Below are positions 40,980 to 50,109 of a DNA stretch of 64,000 nt, one piece after another. The position numbers were made by a program, and so were the translations under genes. Position 1 is the stretch's first letter. Each line of letters opens with the position of its first letter. The stretch is taken from the NCBI GenBank assembly GCA_017552435.1, contig JAFZPZ010000010.1, forward strand, positions 31,118 through 95,117. The letters are read 5' to 3'. This stretch comes from Bacteroidaceae bacterium (GTDB taxonomy: Bacteria > Bacteroidota > Bacteroidia > Bacteroidales > Bacteroidaceae). Under the pieces are notes generated by a model, which ran no database searches, was not told the DNA's origin, and was given only the letters and a program-made list of their open reading frames with translations.

Positions 40980-41978
40980 ATGTTCCAAGAACTCAAAAAC
41001 AAATACCTTGCCACACTCAAGTCCTCCGAGACGGAAGACTGGCTTGATTATCGCGTGATTCGTCCGCTTTGTTACTTCCTGGCGGTGTTCTTTGCCAAGC
41101 TGAACATCCATCCCAATGCTGTCACCATCGCCTCCATGTTCATCGGAGCTGCCAGCAGTATTTTCTTCTATCACGGCAGCTTCTATTACGAGGGCTGGCA
41201 CGGCTTTTGGCTCAACGTCATTGGCGTCATTTTGCTCTGCATAGCGGATTTGCTCGACTGCACAGACGGACAACTGGCCCGACTGACAGGCAAGAAGAGC
41301 CGCCTGGGGCGCATCCTCGACGGCATGGCGGGCTTCACATGGTTCATTCCCATCTACGTCCTGCTGATGTTCCGCTTCTACCACTACCACTCAATCGAGT
41401 TCGGCTGGCTGGGCATCCCCGATACGGAGCAGAACGCCCTCATTGCCACAGCCGTCGTCACAGCGCTGGCTCTCTATTCGGGCTTTGCTTGCATGGGGCC
41501 CCAGCAACGACTGGCCGACTACTACATCCAGATACACCTCTTCATGTTGAAGGGCGAAAAGGGCAGTGAGCTGGACAGCTCCGAGCAACAGCAGAAAGCA
41601 TATGACGAGACGCCCAGCGAAGGCAACCGTCTCTGGAAGTACTTCCTCAAGACCTACATTGACTATACGCGTAAGCAGGAGAACTCCACCCCGCAGTTCC
41701 AGCAGCTCGTGAAGCTCCTGCGCGAAAAATACGGCAGTGCAGGCAACATGCCCGCCGAGGTGCGTCAGGAATTGCTCCGCGAATCGCGATTCCTGATGCC
41801 CTGGAACGCATTGCTTACATTCAATTTCCGTTGCGGCATGTTTTTCCTCTTCTGCCTCATCGACCTGCCCTTGGCCAACTTCCTTTTCGAGATTGTCTGC
41901 CTGGGACTCCTGACGCTTTGGATTAAGCGTCACCATGAGGCCTGCTGCAAGAAAGTCAGAGAAAGCCTCCCCCTTTAA
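40980..41978 (+). CDS. CDP-alcohol phosphatidyltransferase-like membrane enzyme
   Basis: 332 residues with several membrane spans. The signature begins as expected at residues 93-114: D93-CT-D96-G97-QL-A100-R101, then G110 and D114. The fourth Asp expected at 118 is Gly (LDGMAGFTW). In the family that Asp is the proposed general base, so activity may differ or the fold may use another residue. The enzyme would join a CDP-activated alcohol to a lipid acceptor, or the reverse. A long cytoplasmic insert (residues about 195-260) and a C-terminal pair of spans are unusual. Headgroup unknown. Confidence 0.78.
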   Translation: MFQELKNKYLATLKSSETEDWLDYRVIRPLCYFLAVFFAKLNIHPNAVTIASMFIGAASSIFFYHGSFYYEGWHGFWLNVIGVILLCIADLLDCTDGQLARLTGKKSRLGRILDGMAGFTWFIPIYVLLMFRFYHYHSIEFGWLGIPDTEQNALIATAVVTALALYSGFACMGPQQRLADYYIQIHLFMLKGEKGSELDSSEQQQKAYDETPSEGNRLWKYFLKTYIDYTRKQENSTPQFQQLVKLLREKYGSAGNMPAEVRQELLRESRFLMPWNALLTFNFRCGMFFLFCLIDLPLANFLFEIVCLGLLTLWIKRHHEACCKKVRESLPL

Positions 41979-41982
41979 TCCC

Positions 41983-42054
41983 CTCAATGTTCTTCCCTTT
42001 GGTCAGGCACAGGCGGAACAATGCTCAATGTTCAATAATCAATGTTCAATGTAA
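41983..42054. repeat. TTCAATG tandem repeat before a start codon
   Basis: Degenerate AATGTTCAAT units (42019-42052) lie directly before the ATG of the next gene. Confidence 0.65.
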
Positions 42055-43092
42055 ATGAAGTGGAGCTGGAATAACTTCTTCTTTGTCCTCGGCATCGCTT
42101 GTGTCGTAGTGATGCTCTTCACCTTCGACGTCAGTTTCGTCGAACTGTGGGGACATATCTGCCGCGCCGGTTATTGGCTCATTCCCATCGTAGGCATCTG
42201 GATTTTTGTCTATGGCATCAACGCCCTTGCTTGGATGAGCGTCATTCGCGGCAATACCGACCCAGACGAGCATGTCGGCTTCTGGCGCATCTACAAACTG
42301 ACCATCACGGGTTATGCGCTGAACTATGCAACTCCTGTCGGAGGTCTGGGCGGCGAACCCTATCGCATCATGGAACTGAGCAAAGACATCTCGAAGCAAC
42401 ACGCTACATCGTCCGTTATTCTCTATGCCATGATGCACGTCTTTGCGCATTTCTGGTTCTGGTTTACCTCAGTCTTTCTCTATCTCGCTTTGGCAGCCAT
42501 TGGCGATCTTCCCCTTGACGCGACGGTCGGCACTGTGCTTGGCATCATCATCGTCTTCTGCCTCATTGCCTTCTATCTCTTTTATAGAGGCTACAAGTAC
42601 GGTCTCGTCGTGCGCCTTATCCGATGGATTGGACACTTGCCACGCCTGAAGGGATGGAGCGACAGGTTCCTTGCGGCTCATTCCGAAGCGTTGCATAACG
42701 TCGATGCACAGATAGCAGCCTTGCATCAGCAAAGCCGCAGACACTTCTATGCAGCATTAGGACTGGAGTATCTTTCCCGCATCGTGCAGAGCTCGGAAGT
42801 GCTTTTCATGCTGCTTCTCTTTGGCCTTGATTGTGGAGGAGGCATCGAGGGCATCACCCTTACCTTCCTTCACAGCATCCTCATCGTGTCGCTCACCACG
42901 CTTCTTTCCAACCTGATAGGCTTCCTGCCCATGCAGCTCGGCGTACAGGAAGGCGGCTTTGCAATCTCCACCGCCGCAATGGGACTGACCGTAGAACAAG
43001 GTTTCTTTGTGAGCATTATCTGCCGCGTCCGCGAAATTATCTGGATCATCATCGGCATCGCCCTGATGAAGGTCGGCAATAAGCGAGGGTAA
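42055..43092 (+). CDS. Lysylphosphatidylglycerol-synthase-TM-like flippase (UPF0104)
   Basis: 345 residues with about eight hydrophobic segments. Matches the membrane domain shared by MprF and the YbhN/UPF0104 proteins (LTITGYALNYATPVGGLGGEPYRIMEL, PMQLGVQEGGFAISTAAMGL). These proteins translocate lipids across the inner membrane. Following the CDP-alcohol transferase, it may flip the lipid made there. Ends in a perfect 18-bp inverted repeat. Confidence 0.85.
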   Translation: MKWSWNNFFFVLGIACVVVMLFTFDVSFVELWGHICRAGYWLIPIVGIWIFVYGINALAWMSVIRGNTDPDEHVGFWRIYKLTITGYALNYATPVGGLGGEPYRIMELSKDISKQHATSSVILYAMMHVFAHFWFWFTSVFLYLALAAIGDLPLDATVGTVLGIIIVFCLIAFYLFYRGYKYGLVVRLIRWIGHLPRLKGWSDRFLAAHSEALHNVDAQIAALHQQSRRHFYAALGLEYLSRIVQSSEVLFMLLLFGLDCGGGIEGITLTFLHSILIVSLTTLLSNLIGFLPMQLGVQEGGFAISTAAMGLTVEQGFFVSIICRVREIIWIIIGIALMKVGNKRG

Positions 43093-43129
43093 TGCGGATG
43101 CAAACTATAGGGTTTGCATCCGCATTACC
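43088..43129 (+). terminator. Perfect 18-bp inverted repeat overlapping the stop codon
   Basis: Arms 43088-43105 and 43112-43129 with a 6-base loop. The left arm contains the TAA stop. It probably ends the 40980-43092 operon, although no U-run follows. Confidence 0.6.
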
Positions 43130-43200
43130 GAGCGTAGCCGAGCTCGAGCGCAGCTCAAGATAGGCAACAAAAGAGAGTAAAAGGGAGGCAAATCCTGATA

Positions 43201-43809
43201 TCAGTCGTTTGGGTAAAGCTTCTTGAACACCTTTGTCAAGGACTCAACCTCGGGAAGCAATGCTTTCAGTTCGTCCTCGTCTTGGTTCTTGACAGCAGTC
43301 ATGGCTTTCTCCAACACATCCGTCAGCCTCTTGCAGTTGCTTCCTCTATCTGGCGACCATATTGTGGCAATACGAATACTATTCCCAAAGAAGTATGTGG
43401 TTCCGTCGAATCCCAGTCGCTCGTCAATAAACATAGATGTCTTAACTGCATGTTCGATTAAGTCAGAAAACTTCATAGCCGTGGCCTTGTCTGTCTCAAG
43501 CTCTATAGAATTAAGTTTCAGTTTTGCTTCATTCTCTTCAGCCTCTCCATTCACCACACACCTCTTCACCTGCAATCGTCCGCTTTCCCCTTTGCCACAA
43601 AACACGTATAGTGCAGAGGGGAAATCTTCCATAGGTGTAGGGAACTTGAGCATCTGTTGTCTTGCCTTTTTAGAAAGCCATGTCCCAAAATACTCTTTCC
43701 CCCACAGCTCCTGCTTGGTTTGTGTCATGGGTTCCAGTCTGCTTTGAGCCTGTGCGCCAATAGCTGCTGCCATCAGCACCGTTACTAATGTAATGATTCG
43801 CCTTTTCAT
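43201..43809 (-). CDS. Secreted protein of unknown function
   Basis: 202 residues with a signal peptide (MKRRIITLVTVLMAAAIGAQA). The rest is soluble, with one KKARQQMLKF segment and no family that I recognise. It lies 36 bases downstream of the anti-sigma/LRR gene in the same direction, so it may be the last gene of the sigma-factor operon. Confidence 0.7.
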   Translation of the reverse strand: MKRRIITLVTVLMAAAIGAQAQSRLEPMTQTKQELWGKEYFGTWLSKKARQQMLKFPTPMEDFPSALYVFCGKGESGRLQVKRCVVNGEAEENEAKLKLNSIELETDKATAMKFSDLIEHAVKTSMFIDERLGFDGTTYFFGNSIRIATIWSPDRGSNCKRLTDVLEKAMTAVKNQDEDELKALLPEVESLTKVFKKLYPND

Positions 43810-43845
43810 GTTCGTAAATTTAATTCTTTATTTCGGGCGGATTTG

Positions 43846-46152
43846 TCACTCTATCGCCACGATGCTTTTGAAGTTTTTCCAGGGAGCTATTGTTTTGTAC
43901 TTTGTCACAGAACCTGCAGGCACATGGAGCGTCGCCTTCTCGATGGATGAGTTATTAAACGCATTGCTATTTGTTTCTGGAACATTTTCTGCATGACAAT
44001 AGACATCTGTCAGGCTGCTGCATCCCTTGAAGGTGGCTTCCCCGATACTGGTCACGCTCTCGGGGATGATGATGGAGGCCAGGCTTTTGCAACCATAGAA
44101 GGCATACCAGCCGATGCTTGTCACACTCTCGGGGATGGTGATAGAGGTCAGGCTGTTGCATTCCCGGAAGGCAGAGCCTTCGATGCGGATCACGCTATTG
44201 GGAATGGTGACAGATGTCAGGCTGCTGCAATACCCAAAGACCCCAAATTCGATGCTTGTCACGCTCTCAGGAATGGTAACGGAAGTCAGGCTCTCGCAAC
44301 CGGAGAAGGCAGATTCTGCGATGCGGGTCACGCTATTGGGAATAGTGACAGACGTCAGGCTGGTACAACCATCGAAGGCAACGTAGCCGATGCTTGTCAC
44401 GCTTTCGGGGATGGTGATAGATGTCAGGTTGCTGCAACCCCAGAAGGCAGAGCCTCCGATGCTGGTCACGCTACCAGGGATAGTGATAGAGGTCAGGTTT
44501 GTGCAACGCTGGAAGGCTTCGTTGCCGATGTCAACGACTTCCATTGTCTTTCCTTGGTACTTCAATACTGAGAAGATGGTTGCTATGCCAGAGAAAGAAT
44601 CTTCATCATAGTCTGTAACCCTTAAGTTCCCATCATCTGTGACGGTATAATATATGCCATCAATGCAGAATGTGTTTTCATCGTCTTCACTCTTTTCAAA
44701 CTGATGCCCGCCATCGGCATTCCCATCGGCATTGACAGAAACAACAATTTCATCTTCTTGTGAGTTCCCTCGCAGCCGCATGTTCATATTGCTTTTATTT
44801 ATCTTTGGGAGACGCACGGCAAGTGTCTTGTCGGCAGGCGAGAACTCAACGGATTTGTAGCCAGGATGGACGGCACAAAGCGTGATGTCTCTGGTGGGAA
44901 GCCAGATGGCATAATGTCCTGTGGAGTCGGTTGCTGCACCTACAAAATAAGGATATTTTAGTAGCTTTGAGCGTTCCCACTTGACATGCACCCAAGCTTC
45001 AGTCAAAGGCTTTCCGTTGTCGTCCACGATGTAGCCTTCCACTCTGCTGTACTTCTTCATCAGTTTCGGGTGTGCTTTGACGTAATCGTCGCAGTAGGTA
45101 TCGGGAACGGTCTTTAATTCGATTACACCATACTTGGCGCGTTCGCCAAACTTCTCTGTAAACTCAGAGTCTTTGTGAACATATACTTCGTCAAGCAGCT
45201 GATGTTGCTGGTAAAAATATCGAGGCACATAGGTGTCGAGGTCATCAGGGTCATTTCCAAGCACCTCTCGCTGTAAATGCTCGGGCAGAGGCTCGCCGTT
45301 GACAAGGATTAGGGTTGAGTCCATTCTGTCCTTGTCACTTGGCCTGTAATCTTCTGTCCCCCGAAGTCGCATAGTCGTGCCTGAAGCCAAGCCTGCCGAA
45401 GCAATGTCCTGACCTGCGATTTGCTCTTGAAGAGCTTGGTCAACAGACTCAAAGGCGAGTCCTTCCACTTCTTTCATATCAAACTTCTTGACAGCTTCTG
45501 CATATTCGCGGAGATACTTTTCAATACGTCTATCGATTTCTTCTGACGTCATGCCACGTGAGTCAAACAGTTTCTTGCCATTGACCACCACGAGGAATGA
45601 ATCTTCTTTGCTGTATTCTATTCCCCCATGAGTTGTGTCTTTAACCAATTTATTACTGCTCTGGACAACATCCAGCCCGGCAATCTGTCCTTGAAGAGCC
45701 TGGTCAACAGACTCAAAGGCGAGGTCTCCCATGTCGCTCATCCTGAAATTCTGAACAGCGCCTGTATATTCACGGGCAGGAATATCAAGCGACGAAGTAG
45801 CAGGGGCATTGGCATTCCTTGAGGCCAGCCTTTTGTTCTGAGCAATGACAGGCGTTGAAGTCTTTGTTGCTACTTCTTGTTCCTTTACCTGCACCTCTTC
45901 TCTTACGGGCTGAGGCATTGGCTGAGGCTTGATTTCCTCTGTCTGTGCTATAAGAGGTACTTGCTTCGTCTGTTCCTTTCCTTTATTAAATAAAAGGAGC
46001 AAAGCCACGGAAGCTGCGATGCCGATGCCCAAAGCCCATGCGAGTGCAGGGCTTCTCCTTGTTCCTTTCGAGATGACTTCCTGCTCGAAGCGTGCCCATT
46101 CCTTGTCCACGTCGGGCATACCTATTCTCTTGTCAATATCTTCTGTTTTCAT
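43846..46152 (-). CDS. Anti-sigma-like membrane protein fused to plug and LRR domains
   Basis: 768 residues from the ATG at 46152, one base after the sigma-factor stop. Residues 1-36 are a cytoplasmic segment (KTEDIDKRIGMPDVDKEWARFEQEV) like those of anti-sigma proteins, followed by one membrane span (about 37-57) and a Gln/Pro/Lys-rich linker. Two copies of a TonB-plug-like motif (LAFESVDQALQGQIAGLDV, LAFESVDQALQEQIAGQDI), each near a VVNGK or LVNGE strand, come next. A carboxypeptidase-regulatory-like domain follows (VEGYIVDDNGKPLTEAWVHV ... GHYAIWLPTRD), and then a BspA-type LRR region with about seven 23-residue repeats and the usual SIVAIE tail. The LRR region would face the periplasm. 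Likely senses a ligand and releases the sigma factor. Confidence 0.8.
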   Translation of the reverse strand: MKTEDIDKRIGMPDVDKEWARFEQEVISKGTRRSPALAWALGIGIAASVALLLLFNKGKEQTKQVPLIAQTEEIKPQPMPQPVREEVQVKEQEVATKTSTPVIAQNKRLASRNANAPATSSLDIPAREYTGAVQNFRMSDMGDLAFESVDQALQGQIAGLDVVQSSNKLVKDTTHGGIEYSKEDSFLVVVNGKKLFDSRGMTSEEIDRRIEKYLREYAEAVKKFDMKEVEGLAFESVDQALQEQIAGQDIASAGLASGTTMRLRGTEDYRPSDKDRMDSTLILVNGEPLPEHLQREVLGNDPDDLDTYVPRYFYQQHQLLDEVYVHKDSEFTEKFGERAKYGVIELKTVPDTYCDDYVKAHPKLMKKYSRVEGYIVDDNGKPLTEAWVHVKWERSKLLKYPYFVGAATDSTGHYAIWLPTRDITLCAVHPGYKSVEFSPADKTLAVRLPKINKSNMNMRLRGNSQEDEIVVSVNADGNADGGHQFEKSEDDENTFCIDGIYYTVTDDGNLRVTDYDEDSFSGIATIFSVLKYQGKTMEVVDIGNEAFQRCTNLTSITIPGSVTSIGGSAFWGCSNLTSITIPESVTSIGYVAFDGCTSLTSVTIPNSVTRIAESAFSGCESLTSVTIPESVTSIEFGVFGYCSSLTSVTIPNSVIRIEGSAFRECNSLTSITIPESVTSIGWYAFYGCKSLASIIIPESVTSIGEATFKGCSSLTDVYCHAENVPETNSNAFNNSSIEKATLHVPAGSVTKYKTIAPWKNFKSIVAIE

Positions 46153-46153
46153 G

Positions 46154-46669
46154 TCACTTTGCAATTCTAAGGGTTTCTCTGATTCTTGCTAAAGAACGTG
46201 TGATGTGCTTGTTGACTGCCGACGAACTGATGCCGAGCACAGAGGCAGTTTCCGCGTAAGTCATCTCGTCCTCATAGTGAAGCTTGAGCACTCGGCGGTC
46301 CTGTTCAGTCAGGTTGTCGTCGATGACTTGCTGCAATTGTTTCAGCAACTCGTCCCGTTCCTCTTCCTTCTGCCAGGCAGTCTCCTTCTGAAGTTCTTCC
46401 TTCAGCCGCCTTTGCAGTTGCTTGTCGCGCAGGATATGGAGGCATTGGTTCCTTGTGGCAGCCAGCAGATAGCCTCTGATGCTCTTCTCCGCCACTTGCG
46501 GTTTTTGGCTCCAAATCTTGGCAAACACTTGATGCACCGCGTCCTTGGCATCGTCGGCATTCTCAACGATGGAGAATGCCATGCGATACATGTGCGGATA
46601 GCTGTCCTTGAACAGGCGCTCGAAGTGTTGTTTACTGTAGTCCATAAATGCTTTCAGGTCGCTTTTCAT
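46154..46669 (-). CDS. ECF-type RNA polymerase sigma-70 factor
   Basis: 171 residues from the ATG at 46669; a start at 46681 is also possible. Region 2 is seen at LFKDSYPHMYRMAFSIVENADDAKDAVHQVFAKIW and region 4 at EDEMTYAETASVLGISSSAVNKHITRSLARIRETL. It redirects RNA polymerase in response to the membrane protein encoded one base downstream. Its upstream region carries five palindromic units with a 22-bp period. Confidence 0.92.
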   Translation of the reverse strand: MKSDLKAFMDYSKQHFERLFKDSYPHMYRMAFSIVENADDAKDAVHQVFAKIWSQKPQVAEKSIRGYLLAATRNQCLHILRDKQLQRRLKEELQKETAWQKEEERDELLKQLQQVIDDNLTEQDRRVLKLHYEDEMTYAETASVLGISSSAVNKHITRSLARIRETLRIAK

Positions 46670-46718
46670 ATATAAGACCATCGAAAGGGAGAATCAAATA
46701 CCCTTGGGCGTGAAAAAA

Positions 46719-46820
46719 CATAGCGTGTTATACTTCGAATCATTACACGTTATGTTTGCAATCATTACGTGTAATGTTTGCCATCATTACACGTAATGTT
46801 TTTCACCATGACACGTTATA
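46719..46820 (-). promoter_or_regulatory. Array of five palindromic units, 22-bp period
   Basis: Units starting at 46719, 46741, 46763, 46785 and 46807 have the core CATTACACGTAATG (or CATTACGTGTAATG), with worn outer copies. The spacing is exactly 22 bp, two turns of the helix. The array lies upstream of the sigma-factor gene and its far end overlaps the stop codon of the 46816-47805 gene. It is a good candidate for a cooperative operator. Confidence 0.7.
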
Positions 46821-47805
46821 TCTTACCTAAGATGCGGTCCATTACCCAATTGACGCTTGTGGCACTGATGCTGTCGGCGGTGCAGATGCTGCTTTGCTGC
46901 AGGTGCTCGACGACGCTTTGAATGAGTGGCAACTGAACGTGTTCAGGGTTCTCGATACGAAACTCCTGTTGCCCCTGTTCGGTGCGCAGAGTGATGGGCT
47001 CGTAGGTAAAGACAGAGAAGCACAATTGCCCTTTGTCGCCACTCAGTTCGATGCGGTCGGTTCGGGCACTATCGTGACTGACGAAACACCAGGAACCGCT
47101 GCCAGGCAATCCGTCTGAGAACTGGAAGGCGGCACTCACCGTATCCTCAGTCTCATAAAGTCCGCCGCGATTGCTGCTGAAACCCTTTGCACGAACGATG
47201 GGCCCGAATATCTCCTGGAGCAAGTCTATCTGGTGTGGAGCGAGGTCGTAGAAATAACCTCCACCAGCAATATCCCGCTGCACGCGCCAAGGTAAAGCGG
47301 TGCTATTGTAGTCGAGATCGCGGGGAGGACAGGCAAAGCGTATCTGTACGGATGCAACCTTACCGATGGCTCCACTCTCCACCAACTGCTTCACCTTAAG
47401 GAAATACGGCAAGTAGCGTCTGTAATAGGCCACAAAGCAAGGTACATGCGTCTGCTCGCTGACGCGATTGATGCGCTGACAGTCGATATAGCTACTAGCC
47501 AAAGGTTTCTCCACATATACAGGTTTGCCAGCCTTCATGGCCATGATGGCATAGGTGGCATGGGAAGAAGGCGGAGTTGCTATATAGATGGCATTCACAT
47601 CGGGGTCACTGATGAGTTGCTGAGCATCGGTGTACCAACGGGGAATCTGGTGCCGCTCGGCGTAGGAACAGGCTTTCTCCTTGCTGCGGCTCATTACAGC
47701 CTGTATTCGCGAACCCGGCACAAGATTAAACGCCGGACCACTCTTCTTTTCGGTCACTTCACCGCATCCGATGAAGCCCCAACGTATCTCTTTATAATAA
47801 TTCAT
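46816..47805 (-). CDS. Gfo/Idh/MocA-family oxidoreductase
   Basis: 329 residues. N-terminal Rossmann fold (GFIGCGEVTEKKSGPAF), the AIYIATPPSSHATYAIMAMKAGKPVYVEKPLA block with the catalytic EKP lysine, and a C-terminal beta domain (GGGYFYDLAPHQIDLLQEIFG with His). NAD(P)-dependent dehydrogenase acting on a sugar or cyclitol; substrate unknown. Cytoplasmic. 20 bases upstream of it on this strand ends the next operon. Confidence 0.9.
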   Translation of the reverse strand: MNYYKEIRWGFIGCGEVTEKKSGPAFNLVPGSRIQAVMSRSKEKACSYAERHQIPRWYTDAQQLISDPDVNAIYIATPPSSHATYAIMAMKAGKPVYVEKPLASSYIDCQRINRVSEQTHVPCFVAYYRRYLPYFLKVKQLVESGAIGKVASVQIRFACPPRDLDYNSTALPWRVQRDIAGGGYFYDLAPHQIDLLQEIFGPIVRAKGFSSNRGGLYETEDTVSAAFQFSDGLPGSGSWCFVSHDSARTDRIELSGDKGQLCFSVFTYEPITLRTEQGQQEFRIENPEHVQLPLIQSVVEHLQQSSICTADSISATSVNWVMDRILGKI

Positions 47806-47825
47806 TCTTCAGGGTTTGGGGGTCT

Positions 47826-50105
47826 TTAGTTAAAGAGGTTCCAACTGATACCCAGATTGATAGTCATGGGGTTGATGGGATAGTGCGGTACGAGGAATGC
47901 ATGGCCAGAGCCTGCATTAACATGGCGCACAGAGACATAAAGGCGGCAATGCTTGAGGTGCGCATTAATATAGGCACCAATGATGGGATAGCTGCCAATC
48001 TTTATTCGCTCGTAGCGCGTGTCCTGCACTGCAAACTGCTGGATAGCGGTACTGTAGTCGGGAGCATAGTACGAGGTGAAGTAACGCATATCGCCGCCCA
48101 ACTGCACACGCAACACTTTCGCAATGCCAATGCGGAAGAGCAGATAGAGATTGGTGTAGATATTGAGTGTGGGTAGAGGCAAGGCATCCTGATTACTGCT
48201 CGCCTGATAGCTAACCTGACTGTCCCAATGAAGTACGCCCCATTTGAGGTCTTGAGCCAGAGTTGCTCCGAAGACCTGTACGCTGTTCGTCTGCATGACG
48301 GAAACATCATGGCTGAAGTCGGTTGGCAAAATACTGCCCGCTTCTGCCTTATCGTGCAAGGTATTTTGCATACCGAAGTAGGTGTAGTTTGATATGTTCT
48401 CGAAGCCAATCTGTAACTTTGTCCCCAACTTATTCAGGCGCAAAGTGCCATCGATCTTCAAACGTACCTCACGGCTCAGGTCGTTATTGTCCCACCAAGT
48501 TGTCTGCGAATGGTAGTGGCGGAAGAAAAAAGATGGCTTGCGATGCATGAAGCCGACATGGAGATCGGTAAACAGGCTGTCGCGACGCCCCAGACGCAAC
48601 TTCAGGTCGGTCTTACCGTCAATATTCAAATCGCCAACGTGCTCTCCGACTAGCCATACCTCGGCTGAGGCATTGTAGTGGAAACGGGAACCTTGTGTGC
48701 GAGCGAGTTCGCCGCCTACCGAGATGTCATTCTCTGTATAGTCTGTCAGGCCTCCTTGCTCGTTCATCAGCTTATAGGAACGCAATTTGTGAGTGCCGAA
48801 AAGCGTAATACCCATCTGAGCCCATTTGTTGAACCCCTCGCGAAGTGCAATGCCGAAAGTATTACGCACGGAAAGAGCCCGCGTCATATCACTCATTGCA
48901 TTTCCATCTCCGTAGAAAGTGTTCGTGTAGTAATCTTTGGTCGTATTGTGTGCCAGATATTCGTGCTTGAGGTTACTTACATCGAGCGTATGTATAAAAC
49001 TTGTAACGGGAACAAACTCCTTGGGCACTTCCTGCGTATCGCGCCAAACTTGCATGAGCGAATCAACCGCCAACCTGCGCGCCAGAGTGTCCGAGCGAAG
49101 GATCGTCTGTATACTATCAGGCAGATCGGCAAGGAGCGAGGATTCGGAAGGAGGAGTCGGTTTCAGCGAGTCGGGCACCTCGAGAATACGGTTGAAACCG
49201 ATATTATAACGATGCGTCAGGTAGAAATGTTGTTCGTGGTTACGGTTCCAGGTCTGGCTGAGCATTGTAGGGATATTCTCGGAACTGTAATCCTGCCCCA
49301 TGCTCAAAGGGTCTTCAATGTAGCGATCATCCTCGATACCACCATTCTCGCCCATCTTCATGTGATTGATACCGATATAAGCGTGCATGTTGTAGCGCTC
49401 GCCACGATAATAGCCGTAGAACGTACTGCCGAACATACTGTTAGGTTGGGCATAATAGTAACCAACACCATAGGTATAGTCTAGCTTGAAGCCCAACCCT
49501 GCAAGTTTGTTGATATTGGTAGCGAAGTAGCCGCGGACACGATCCTCGCCCGTCTGCCTATTACCACATGAATGATAGGCCAGATTGGTAATAGGGCTCT
49601 TGGTATTGGTGAAGCGGAAGTCCTGCAGCGAGCCGCGAAAGAAGCTGAAGGGCTGCAAGAAAAGGAACTCATCGGAGGTTTCGCGGTTGAAATAGATACG
49701 ACTCAGGCGGGGCGACCCGATGTTGGCCAGATAGTTGTATTCACCGGTATAGCCGTCAGTAGCATTCCATTTCTGGAAATCATGTACTACGGTATCGTTG
49801 TTCTCTGCATCAACGACTGTACCGAGACGAGGCTCCAAAACCCATTGAAATTGTCCAATGGGATAGTCCTTTTTGTTCTTGAACCTTGTAGTGTCGCGTC
49901 CCCAAGTTGTACGGTTACCCGCACCGTCGGTATACGAGCCCGGTCGGTCTTCGACATAGTATCCGTCACCATCGTCGTACAATGCTGCATTACTTCCATC
50001 CTGGTTGATGCGGTGAACTTGTGCCATGGCCATTGACCATTGACTATCAACCATTATACATAGGACAAAAAGCAGGAGTAGTCGTATACAGAGTCTTCTT
50101 TTCAT
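47826..50105 (-). CDS. Putative outer-membrane porin
   Basis: About 759 residues from the ATG at 50105, chosen because it begins a signal peptide (MKRRLCIRLLLLFVLCIM...AMAQ). The body is rich in alternating aromatic strands (FQWVLEPRLGTVVDAENNDTVVHDFQKW, FDYTYGVGYYY-like LDYTYGVGYYYAQPNSMFGS) and matches the Bacteroidota putative porin family. It should form a beta barrel in the outer membrane. The end of the signal peptide (VDSQWSMAMAQ) is encoded by GTCAATG repeats. It follows a 76-residue membrane-protein gene with a 4-base gap. Confidence 0.8.
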   Translation of the reverse strand: MKRRLCIRLLLLFVLCIMVDSQWSMAMAQVHRINQDGSNAALYDDGDGYYVEDRPGSYTDGAGNRTTWGRDTTRFKNKKDYPIGQFQWVLEPRLGTVVDAENNDTVVHDFQKWNATDGYTGEYNYLANIGSPRLSRIYFNRETSDEFLFLQPFSFFRGSLQDFRFTNTKSPITNLAYHSCGNRQTGEDRVRGYFATNINKLAGLGFKLDYTYGVGYYYAQPNSMFGSTFYGYYRGERYNMHAYIGINHMKMGENGGIEDDRYIEDPLSMGQDYSSENIPTMLSQTWNRNHEQHFYLTHRYNIGFNRILEVPDSLKPTPPSESSLLADLPDSIQTILRSDTLARRLAVDSLMQVWRDTQEVPKEFVPVTSFIHTLDVSNLKHEYLAHNTTKDYYTNTFYGDGNAMSDMTRALSVRNTFGIALREGFNKWAQMGITLFGTHKLRSYKLMNEQGGLTDYTENDISVGGELARTQGSRFHYNASAEVWLVGEHVGDLNIDGKTDLKLRLGRRDSLFTDLHVGFMHRKPSFFFRHYHSQTTWWDNNDLSREVRLKIDGTLRLNKLGTKLQIGFENISNYTYFGMQNTLHDKAEAGSILPTDFSHDVSVMQTNSVQVFGATLAQDLKWGVLHWDSQVSYQASSNQDALPLPTLNIYTNLYLLFRIGIAKVLRVQLGGDMRYFTSYYAPDYSTAIQQFAVQDTRYERIKIGSYPIIGAYINAHLKHCRLYVSVRHVNAGSGHAFLVPHYPINPMTINLGISWNLFN

Positions 50106-50109
50106 TACA

